This document shows, piece after piece, positions 9,741 through 16,375 of a stretch of 64,000 bases of DNA (position 1 is its first letter; every line of letters starts with the position of its first letter). Under the pieces are notes generated by a model that was given only the letters and a program-made list of their open reading frames with translations, did no database searches and was not told the origin of the DNA. Source of the stretch: Affinundibacterium flavidum (GTDB lineage: Bacteria; Pseudomonadota; Gammaproteobacteria; Burkholderiales; Burkholderiaceae_D). Position numbers and translations under genes: made by a program. The stretch is from positions 248,001-312,000 of the forward strand of contig NZ_JACOGA010000003.1 in NCBI RefSeq assembly GCF_014284175.1, read 5' to 3'.

Positions 9741-9824
9741 GTTTGGTGAATGTGGTTTGGTGAATGTGGTTTGGTGAATGTGGTTTGGTGAATGTGGTTT
9801 GGTGAATGTGGTTTGGTGAATGTA
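9741..9824. repeat. Six tandem 14-bp repeats in the 5' leader of the DUF2167 gene
   Basis: The unit GTTTGGTGAATGTG is repeated six times without gaps; only the last base of the last copy differs (A for G). The array ends 4 bp from the gene's ribosome-binding site and 15 bp from its ATG. The unit is not a multiple of 3. The near-perfect identity suggests recent expansion or ongoing slippage. Confidence 0.95.
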
Positions 9825-10035
9825 AATGGCTTGTTCAACACCGAACCCCGAAAGGATTTTGATAGGAATGTGGCTGCGTTGGAATATGCGTAGACTTAAC
9901 AAAATGTGTCAAATAGACAAGCGCATGATCGTATTAGAATGCGGGCAAGAAAGCAAATTTATCTATAGAATTTACACTCAACAATGTGACGAGCGCGCGA
10001 CAACGTGGATAAGTAAAAGTGGATAAGTAATAAAT

Positions 10036-11343
10036 TCAAATCACACTAGGAAAAATACTGTTCCGCAACTCCCGGCGATAGCGAAATAAACTCATTAACA
10101 AAAATACGGCGAGCATTGCTTGCGATGCGGCGAAACTCAAACCCGCCAGATATTTCAGATATTCCGGTGCAAGAGGAAGCAGCAAAAGACTGAACAAACT
10201 AAAACACACCAACCATGTTTGCCAGCGCAAACGCTCCGGTGGCAACACCACTTGCATGCTGGGCACGCGCCTGCCCATGGGAATTTGGCGACGCAAATGT
10301 AAGAAAATCAGGAAGGGAATAATTTTTCCCAACATCGCATTGACTGGCATGACTGCGCCGCCAACCAAGCTAAGCACGCCTATCCACCACGGTAAGAATG
10401 AGATCCAACTAGGTGCAAGTACATGCTCTAGGTGCGTATGCAACAGAAGCAATATCGCCGCACTGCCCCAACTGGCAGCGCACACCAGCCACAAGGTCCA
10501 CGCAGGATCGAAGCTACGTTTTGCTTGCAATAATGTACGGAGAGACGACCAGGCCAGCACACAAACGAACAATGCCAGTGCCGATATCAACAGCTTTAAC
10601 AAAGTGTCGGATAGAGGTAAAAACAAGATCAGTAATCCCAACCAGATATCCCACGGCAGGTGCCTATGCCAAGTCGGGCTCGGGCGTCTGGTTTGCCAAA
10701 ACATAGGCACCACGGTTGATGCCACACCGAGCACCAGGCTGGCAATCCAGCCAACTAAGCCCCACGCCACATGCAAACGTAAGACATAGGCGATATCGAC
10801 TTGCCACCAGCCCGCAAAAGCACCAGCCAAAGCCACACCTAATCCAATCACCAAACTTAGGGCCAGCGCAATACCGCGTAAGGTTTTCAAGGTTGCATCC
10901 GGATGTACTGGCAGAAACATACGCCAGGCTGCGCTAACTAATGCCAGCACAATCGCGCCATACAAGATCATCGCTACCCATGCCGCGAGCACAAAACCAT
11001 TTGGATTGCCTTGTAAAAATCCCGCACTCAATCCGGCGGCGATCGTGGCAGATCCCACCGCAACAAAAGGTGCAATCCATTTCGCTAGGCGCACCACTTG
11101 TCCGGCAACGACAGGGAATAATTGAAACAATGCACCAACCATAATCGGTGCCAACATACCAAGGACCAGTACATGCGTCACAGCCAAGACTAAGGGGGAG
11201 TAGCGATCAGGTAATCCGGCAGCAGGACCGAAGGCAAGTAAGAGCCCGGCGGCGACACCCAACCACGGCGCGGGTAACAAGCAACCGAAGATGGTTGCGG
11301 GCGAAGGGGCGAGTTCGTAATTGAGGATATTCGGTGCGGACAT
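10036..11343 (-). CDS. Polytopic membrane protein, NnrS-like in character, unknown function
   Basis: About 435 residues with roughly twelve hydrophobic segments. Histidines lie in or next to membrane helices (LAVTHVLVLGM, LRLHVAWGLVGW, HTHLEHVL, FLHLRRQI), a pattern reminiscent of NnrS and haem-copper-oxidase-like membrane proteins; this is an impression, not a domain match. It is the last gene on the minus strand after narGHJI-ppiC-hemerythrin, so a role in nitrogen-oxide or haem/metal handling is plausible. The ATG at 11343 (MSAPN) is preferred; the frame also opens at a TTG at 11364. Neither start has a clear ribosome-binding site. Confidence 0.65.
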   Translation of the reverse strand: MSAPNILNYELAPSPATIFGCLLPAPWLGVAAGLLLAFGPAAGLPDRYSPLVLAVTHVLVLGMLAPIMVGALFQLFPVVAGQVVRLAKWIAPFVAVGSATIAAGLSAGFLQGNPNGFVLAAWVAMILYGAIVLALVSAAWRMFLPVHPDATLKTLRGIALALSLVIGLGVALAGAFAGWWQVDIAYVLRLHVAWGLVGWIASLVLGVASTVVPMFWQTRRPSPTWHRHLPWDIWLGLLILFLPLSDTLLKLLISALALFVCVLAWSSLRTLLQAKRSFDPAWTLWLVCAASWGSAAILLLLHTHLEHVLAPSWISFLPWWIGVLSLVGGAVMPVNAMLGKIIPFLIFLHLRRQIPMGRRVPSMQVVLPPERLRWQTWLVCFSLFSLLLLPLAPEYLKYLAGLSFAASQAMLAVFLLMSLFRYRRELRNSIFPSVI

Positions 11344-11521
11344 GGCAAAGCTAGCAATCAACAACCTAGGTTGGTAACTTGGTGTTGAGTAAAGCGAAGT
11401 CGAACATGATTCAATCCAGCATGATTCAAATCAGACAAAATCATGGACTTCACTACGCGCAATGCCAAGCGACATCAATATCCAAACATCAATGGTGCAA
11501 AAGGATCAAGGGCTCAAAAGT

Positions 11522-11974
11522 TCAAGCCGCGCAAGAACAAGCGCCACCACAGCCGCCCATGCCGAGCACGGACATCAGATTCGGTACACTGCCACCACAC
11601 ATAGGGTAAAGAATATTTTCTTCTTTCACATTATGCTGTTGGATCAAAACATTCAAGGTGTCAATCGTCGCTAAAGCAGATTCGATTTTCCCCTCTTCAA
11701 TTTCCTCCATCGCCTGATCGCGCAGTTCGCGGATTTCTGCGTGTTCACCACGCATCACCACCGTAGGACCATTGGTCATGCCTGTAGCTTTTTCAAACGC
11801 AGGAAACAAGCGCTCCTCTTCCAGACGGAAATGATGTTCTAACTGCTCGTCGAACAAACGGAAGTTTCTACCAGCTGAAGCCAGATCCGCTTTATGCAAA
11901 GCCGCTTCGACGCGATTTAACTGATCGTCACATTCTTGGTGCTGTTTCACCAAACTCATCATTGCTTGCGACAT
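11522..11974 (-). CDS. Hemerythrin-like (HHE) domain protein with Cys-rich tail
   Basis: A 150-residue helical protein with the iron-ligand pattern of the hemerythrin HHE family: an N-terminal His in VKQHQECDDQ, HHFRLEEE in the second helix, HAEI in the third and HNVKEENILYPM in the fourth. The start at 11974 (MSQAMM) has GGAG 6 bp upstream. The C-terminus is unusual, ending in a Gly/Cys-rich stretch (GMGGCGGACSCAA) that could bind a metal or act as a redox tail. It follows ppiC on the nar strand, which suggests a role in NO or O2 sensing, or in iron-sulfur repair as for YtfE/ScdA-type proteins (inference from context). Confidence 0.85.
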   Translation of the reverse strand: MSQAMMSLVKQHQECDDQLNRVEAALHKADLASAGRNFRLFDEQLEHHFRLEEERLFPAFEKATGMTNGPTVVMRGEHAEIRELRDQAMEEIEEGKIESALATIDTLNVLIQQHNVKEENILYPMCGGSVPNLMSVLGMGGCGGACSCAA

Positions 11975-12013
11975 GATTTGCTCCAAATTCTAGTCAGTCA
12001 TAATTCAAGGCAA

Positions 12014-12074
12014 GGGGGTGCGCCATGCGCGCCACTCTTCCCTGCGTTACAAAGGTGCGCACGGCGCACCCTAC
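12014..12074. repeat. Palindromic two-arm repeat between ppiC and the hemerythrin gene
   Basis: GGGTGCGCCATGCGCGCC at the left and GGTGCGCACGGCGCACCC at the right are both near-palindromes, joined by a short AT-poorer centre. The right arm (TGCGCACGGCGCACC) resembles a GC-rich palindromic motif common between genes of proteobacteria. It fills most of the 111-bp gap between two same-strand genes. Confidence 0.6.
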
Positions 12075-12085
12075 TTTATTGAAAT

Positions 12086-12829
12086 TTACTGCACCAAAGG
12101 CGTATCCGCACCTTCGAGTTCTATGCCGCTAATCTTGGCTTGTCCAACCATCAATTGCAGATACTGACGCATCGCGTGATCGTGGCTAGCTCTTTGCATA
12201 GCATCAGCGATCTTGCTTTCTACCTGTTCGAACGGCAGTAATTTTCCTGTCAGTTTGCGACCAAGCTGCACGATATGCAGGCCAAAACGGGTCTCGACTA
12301 AACGTGGCACGATCTTGTGTTCTTCCGCTGAGAAAATCACTTTTTCAAATTCGGGAACCGTGTCGCCGCGTGTCAGTTGCCCGAGATTGCCGCCGACTTC
12401 ACTCGATAGGCAATTCGAATTCGCCTTCGCCATCGCGGCAAAATTGGCTGGATTATCCAACAAATCCTGCAACACAATTTCTGCATGCTTACGCAGATGA
12501 TCTAAATCTAAGGCGGGGGTCACTTGAAACAAAATATGATTTGCTTCGACTAATTCACCCACCGTAAAACGCTGTGGATGCGCCTGATAATGACGCAGAC
12601 ATTCTTCTGAACTTGGCTTAGGCACAACCACTTCGCGCACCAACAAGGCTTCGATTTTGTCTTCATCCTCACCTTGCAAACCCAACTCGTTTGCCTTATC
12701 CAACAGAACACGACGCAAGACCAAAGCGGTCATCGCACTTTTCATAGCATCAGCTGCACCTTGGTGCTCGGGCAGTTCTTTTTCCATCTCAGCATCGCTG
12801 AGTTCGTAACCATTGACTATAACGGGCAT
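12086..12829 (-). CDS. Parvulin-type peptidyl-prolyl cis-trans isomerase of the nar operon
   Basis: 247 residues. The parvulin (rotamase) core spans about residues 95-200, with VEANHILFQV, GGNLGQLTRGDTVPEFEKVIF and TRFGLHIVQLGRK, the normal family motifs; the N-terminal helical part (about 1-90) resembles SurA/NifM-type proteins. No signal peptide is seen, so it is likely cytoplasmic, assisting folding or maturation. The ATG at 12829 has a perfect AGGAGG. It follows narI in the same direction, a known arrangement in betaproteobacterial nar operons, so its client is probably a nitrate reductase subunit (inference). Confidence 0.88.
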   Translation of the reverse strand: MPVIVNGYELSDAEMEKELPEHQGAADAMKSAMTALVLRRVLLDKANELGLQGEDEDKIEALLVREVVVPKPSSEECLRHYQAHPQRFTVGELVEANHILFQVTPALDLDHLRKHAEIVLQDLLDNPANFAAMAKANSNCLSSEVGGNLGQLTRGDTVPEFEKVIFSAEEHKIVPRLVETRFGLHIVQLGRKLTGKLLPFEQVESKIADAMQRASHDHAMRQYLQLMVGQAKISGIELEGADTPLVQ

Positions 12830-12867
12830 GATTGCCTCCTAAAAATTTTATGCTGGCAATTTGTTTC

Positions 12868-12950
12868 ATTGCCGCTCCTGCGCAGGCAGGAGCCCAGTGT
12901 CTTTCGTTGATCACCTGACGTCACTGGATTCCTGCATTCGCAGGAATGAC
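12868..12950. repeat. Two-hairpin repeat between narI and ppiC
   Basis: The left hairpin is CTCCTGC-GCAG-GCAGGAG (12875-12892) and the right hairpin ATTCCTGC-ATTC-GCAGGAAT (12928-12947). CCAGTG (12894-12899) and CACTGG (12922-12927) pair between them, so the whole unit folds as hairpin-stem-hairpin. It ends just before the narI stop codon. The right arm is a motif widely scattered in proteobacterial intergenic DNA. Confidence 0.75.
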
Positions 12951-12952
12951 GA

Positions 12953-13636
12953 TCAGCGTGGACGTACCAACTGCCACGCACGGCTCAAATAACCAACCGA
13001 CGCAAAACCACTCCACACGTGAACCAAGCGAGTGAATGGGAAGATCACGAACAAGCTCAAGCCCATAAACAAGTGTGCCTTAAACAAGAACGGTGCGCCG
13101 ACGATGAAAGTAGCTGCATCACCTTTGAAGGCCACGATATGCTGTGCCCAAGTCATCAACAAAACCATCATGTGGCCATCAGTGTGATGCAAAGATTCAA
13201 AGATGGTGGACAAGCCCAAGCCCAGCGTAATGAAAATCCACAACAACAAGACTTTATCGCCCGTTTTGGTCACTGCAGAGATACGTGCATCGGTAAAACG
13301 ACGGTGCATCAAAATCAACAATCCAAGCATACACAAAGTGCCAAACACGCCACCCATCACAATCGCGATCATTTGTTTGAAACCATGTGTCACGCCGAGT
13401 GTGTCCCATACGACGATAGGTGTCAGCAAACCAACCATGTGACCGAAGAACAAACCGAGTACGCCGATGTGGAACAAGATATTGCCAACACGCAGATTAC
13501 CGGCATGCAGCATTTGCGAAGAATCGCTCTTCCACGTGTATTGTTCGCGCTCAAATCGTGCCAAGCTGCCGAACAAGAAAATCGCCAGAGCGATGTAGGG
13601 ATAGATCCCATAGATAAATTGATGTAAGTAGTCCAT
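12953..13636 (-). CDS. narI: Respiratory nitrate reductase gamma subunit NarI (cytochrome b)
   Basis: A 227-residue membrane protein with five hydrophobic helices that takes electrons from quinol through two b haems to NarH. The four haem-ligand histidines are where the family has them: H56 and H66 in the second helix (LFHIGVLGLFFGHMVGL), and H188 and H206 in the last helix region (KAHLFMGL and RLVHVWSG); E. coli NarI uses 56, 66, 187 and 205. The ATG at 13636 has AGAGGA upstream. It lies after narJ with a repeat-filled gap of 294 bp. Confidence 0.97.
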   Translation of the reverse strand: MDYLHQFIYGIYPYIALAIFLFGSLARFEREQYTWKSDSSQMLHAGNLRVGNILFHIGVLGLFFGHMVGLLTPIVVWDTLGVTHGFKQMIAIVMGGVFGTLCMLGLLILMHRRFTDARISAVTKTGDKVLLLWIFITLGLGLSTIFESLHHTDGHMMVLLMTWAQHIVAFKGDAATFIVGAPFLFKAHLFMGLSLFVIFPFTRLVHVWSGFASVGYLSRAWQLVRPR

Positions 13637-13700
13637 GATGTTTCCTCTTATTTACTTTGCATTCCAAAATTCACGCCCGAATGAAATTAACTTACTGTAT

Positions 13701-13890
13701 TCCCTCCCCTTCCAAGGGGAGGGTTAGGGTGGGGATGGGTTTGGGTTGTTTAATTAATGCACGGTTTACCCTACTAAAACCCATCCCCATCCCGACCTTC
13801 CACCGCGACGCTTGCAAGCGTCTTAGAGATTCGTGGCGCAAAGCATGCTTTGCGAAACCCCACGAATCTCCCCTTGAATGGGAAGGAGCA
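13701..13890. repeat. Two-hairpin dispersed repeat, copy A, between narJ and narI, carrying a nested insertion
   Basis: The left hairpin is CCCTCCCCTT-CC-AAGGGGAGGG (13702-13723). It is followed by GGGTGGGGATGGGTTT, which pairs with AAACCCATCCCCATCCC (13777-13793). The right arm should read CCTTCCCCTTGAA..., as in copies B (50649-50774) and C (58049-58162), but it is split by about 70 bp (13801-13870) that are themselves palindromic. The same outer element therefore occurs three times in the window. Confidence 0.85.
13801..13870. repeat. About 70-bp palindromic insertion inside repeat copy A
   Basis: It contains the perfect 16-bp palindrome GACGCTTGCAAGCGTC (13807-13822), then GAGATTCGTGG (13826-13836) and CCACGAATCTC (13860-13870) flanking the perfect 18-bp palindrome CGCAAAGCATGCTTTGCG (13837-13854). 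Removing it restores the uninterrupted right arm seen in copies B and C. Confidence 0.75.
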
Positions 13891-13930
13891 ACACATACAA
13901 ATTAATCAGCGCCTCGTCCCCAATCGACAG

Positions 13931-14617
13931 TTAGCCCCGCAATTCAGAACCAGCAGCATTGGGTTGACGTGGATAAAAATTAATCGCCTGCGCACCGCCA
14001 GATGCTCCGCTGGATGAGCAAGACAAACCTGGTTTCAACAAAGGCTCAACACCATCCGCGCCCGGACCAAAGGTTTCCATCGCATCGTCCATATCCCGCA
14101 CTGGTGGCTCGCCTTGTTCTTGCGGCACCACATCAGTAAATGAAGTCAGCAATAAAAACGCATTCGCATACGGACTATCTTTGCGTTGCAAGCGGATACC
14201 AATCGCCGCTAATACGTGGATAGCTTCACCCAAGAGTTTTTCTGCGGTGTCTGCATCAACTAGGCTCAAGAACTCCAAGAACAGTGGCACATAGTCCGGC
14301 AATTCGCTCGCTTCTGGCTCAAATCCATAACGACGATATTCCGAAATCAAATCCACCATCGCCTGACCACGATCACGGCTTTCACCATGGATGTGCTCAA
14401 ACAAATGCAAGGCAACTGATGGCGTACGATCAAAGGTACCCACATAGTTTTCTTGCACGCTGATCAAACTGTTTTCTTGCAAATAATTGAGCAAGGGTTG
14501 CACTGCTTCCAGGACTTCCGAATCGGCAGCCAGCTCAGTACGAATCTCTGGTAATGCCGCGATCAGATCTGGCTGCGGATAACTGAGTAGTGCGGATAAA
14601 ATGCGATAAATTTGCAT
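13931..14617 (-). CDS. narJ: Nitrate reductase molybdenum cofactor assembly chaperone NarJ
   Basis: A soluble 228-residue chaperone that keeps apo-NarG in the cytoplasm until the Mo cofactor is inserted; it is not part of the mature enzyme. Family signatures are visible: IYRILSALLSYP at the N-terminus, HLFEHIHGESRDRGQAMVDL around residues 75-95 and LPDYVPLFLEFLS around 105-120. The length is close to E. coli NarJ (236). The ATG at 14617 follows AAAGGA. The Ser/Gly-rich tail (SCSSSGASGGAQ) is variable in the family. Confidence 0.95.
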   Translation of the reverse strand: MQIYRILSALLSYPQPDLIAALPEIRTELAADSEVLEAVQPLLNYLQENSLISVQENYVGTFDRTPSVALHLFEHIHGESRDRGQAMVDLISEYRRYGFEPEASELPDYVPLFLEFLSLVDADTAEKLLGEAIHVLAAIGIRLQRKDSPYANAFLLLTSFTDVVPQEQGEPPVRDMDDAMETFGPGADGVEPLLKPGLSCSSSGASGGAQAINFYPRQPNAAGSELRG

Positions 14618-14670
14618 ACGATTTCCTTTATTTTTTGTGGCGTTCGTGGCGTCGTTTCGACCTTTAACAT

Positions 14671-14820
14671 CCCCTCTCCCGCAAGCGGGAGAGGGTTAGG
14701 GTGAGGGGCGTTGAGTAATCCGAGTTGTTTGGCAGGAGGCTTAATGTATCCCGACAAAATTCATCACGCTCACTCAACTACCCTCATCCCCAACCCTTCT
14801 CCCGCTCGCGGGAGAAGGGA
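14671..14820. repeat. Two-hairpin repeat between narH and narJ (type D)
   Basis: The left hairpin CCCTCTCCCGC-AA-GCGGGAGAGGG (14672-14695) and the right hairpin CCCTTCTCCCGC-TC-GCGGGAGAAGGG (14794-14819) lie in inverted arrangement. GTTGAGT (about 14710) pairs with ACTCAAC (about 14773) in between. The right hairpin ends 2 bp from the narH stop codon. The sequence differs from the A/B/C family although the architecture is the same. Confidence 0.85.
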
Positions 14821-14821
14821 G

Positions 14822-16375
14822 CTATTCCGTCGTCGACAACTTCTTCCTCGACTTCGGCATATCCACAAAAATCACACTACCCTGCGGTTTCTTACCAAAC
14901 AAGGCACCGTCAGAAGTACCGCCTGAGCAGCCATTGCCAAAAGTAAATCCACAACTACCTTTTTCGTTGAAGCTGTCTTCCACCATTTCTTTGTGTGAAG
15001 AAGGAATCACGAAACGGTCTTCGTAGTTCGCAATCGCCATAGTTTGATACATGTCTTCAACTTGCGCTGCGGTCAAACCGACTTGTTTCAAGACTGCATG
15101 ATCGAGCTCGCCATGCACCACTTCAGATCGCTTGTAAGCGCGCATTGCCAACATACGTTCTAGTGCAGTCAAGACAGGTTCTTCTTTACCAGCGGTCAGC
15201 AAGTTCGCCAAATAACGCACAGGAATACGCAAAGACTTCACATCAGGAATAATGCCGTTCATGCCCATGTGACCTGCTTCTGCCGCTTTTTGAATTGGTG
15301 ACAGCGGTGGTACATACCAAACCATAGGCAAGGTGCGATATTCTGGATGCAGTGGGAAAGCGATCTTCCATTCCATCGCCATTTTGTAGACTGGCGACTT
15401 CTTAGCAGACTCAATCCAGCTTTCTGGAATGCCATGCTTGCGCGCTTCGGCGATCACTTCTGGATCGTGTGGATCTAAGAAGCAATCTAACTGCGCCTGA
15501 TACAAATCTTGCTCGTTCGGTGTCGATGCGGCTGCTTCGATTTTGTCGGCGTCATACAACAAGACGCCGAGGTAACGAATACGACCTACGCAAGTTTCAG
15601 AACAGACAGTTGGCTGACCAGCTTCGATACGTGGATAGCAGAATGTGCATTTCTCTGCTTTGCCTGAACTCCAGTTGTAGTAAATCTTTTTGTAAGGGCA
15701 ACCAGAGATACACATGCGCCAGCCGCGGCACTTGTCTTGATCGACTAAAACGATACCGTCATCTTCACGCTTGTAGATCGAGCCAGATGGGCAAGATGCT
15801 ACGCAGGCTGGATTCAAGCAGTGTTCGCACAAACGTGGCAAGTACATCATGAAAGTCGATTCGAAAGTGCTGTACATTTCTTTTTGCACGCCTTCGAATA
15901 ACTGATCACGACTACGTGAGCTAAATTCACCACCCAAGTCATCTTCCCAGTTCGGACCCCAAACAATCTTGTCCATTTTTTTGCCAGTGATGACAGAAAC
16001 TGGGCGTGCCGTTGGTGGCGTCTGTGACAAGGGCGCATTTTGCAGGCGCTCATAGTCATAGGTAAATGGCTCGTAGTAATCATCAATCTGTGGCAGATTG
16101 GGATTGGCAAAAATATTCGCCAAGATGCGTAATTTGCCACCTTGTTTTGGCTCTAGTGTACCTGCCTCATTACGATGCCAGCCGCCCTTCCACTTCGCCT
16201 GATTTTCCCATTCTTTAGGATAACCAATACCAGGCTTGGTTTCGACGTTATTGAACCAGGCATACTCAACACCATCACGACTAGTCCAGACGTTTTTACA
16301 GGTCACGGAACAGGTGTGGCAACCGATACATTTATCCAGGTTCAACACCATGCCTACTTGTGCGCGAATTTTCAT
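14822..16375 (-). CDS. narH: Respiratory nitrate reductase beta subunit NarH
   Basis: This 517-residue iron-sulfur subunit carries electrons from NarI to NarG. Four cysteine groups are visible: CIGCHTCSVTC near residue 17, CEHCLNPACVASCP, CRGWRMCISGCP (Trp in place of one Cys, marking the [3Fe-4S] site) and CTFCYPRIEAGQPTVCSETC. Length matches the family (E. coli 512). The ATG at 16375 overlaps the narG stop by 4 bp (ATGA), so translation is coupled. The C-terminus has a Cys/Gly-rich segment (GSCGFTFGNGCSGG). Confidence 0.98.
   Translation of the reverse strand: MKIRAQVGMVLNLDKCIGCHTCSVTCKNVWTSRDGVEYAWFNNVETKPGIGYPKEWENQAKWKGGWHRNEAGTLEPKQGGKLRILANIFANPNLPQIDDYYEPFTYDYERLQNAPLSQTPPTARPVSVITGKKMDKIVWGPNWEDDLGGEFSSRSRDQLFEGVQKEMYSTFESTFMMYLPRLCEHCLNPACVASCPSGSIYKREDDGIVLVDQDKCRGWRMCISGCPYKKIYYNWSSGKAEKCTFCYPRIEAGQPTVCSETCVGRIRYLGVLLYDADKIEAAASTPNEQDLYQAQLDCFLDPHDPEVIAEARKHGIPESWIESAKKSPVYKMAMEWKIAFPLHPEYRTLPMVWYVPPLSPIQKAAEAGHMGMNGIIPDVKSLRIPVRYLANLLTAGKEEPVLTALERMLAMRAYKRSEVVHGELDHAVLKQVGLTAAQVEDMYQTMAIANYEDRFVIPSSHKEMVEDSFNEKGSCGFTFGNGCSGGTSDGALFGKKPQGSVIFVDMPKSRKKLSTTE

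Noticed and set aside
9741..9824. A possible CRISPR-like array.
   Set aside because: The units are 14 bp, directly adjacent and without spacers, so this is a simple tandem repeat.
9726..9902. An N-terminal extension of the DUF2167 protein through the tandem repeats.
   Set aside because: The frame is open only because the repeat lacks stops; the AAGGA plus ATG at 9725 and the signal peptide define the true start.
13019..13627. A 202-codon plus-strand frame.
   Set aside because: It is antisense to narI, has Gln/His-rich composition with no recognisable domain, and lacks a ribosome-binding site.
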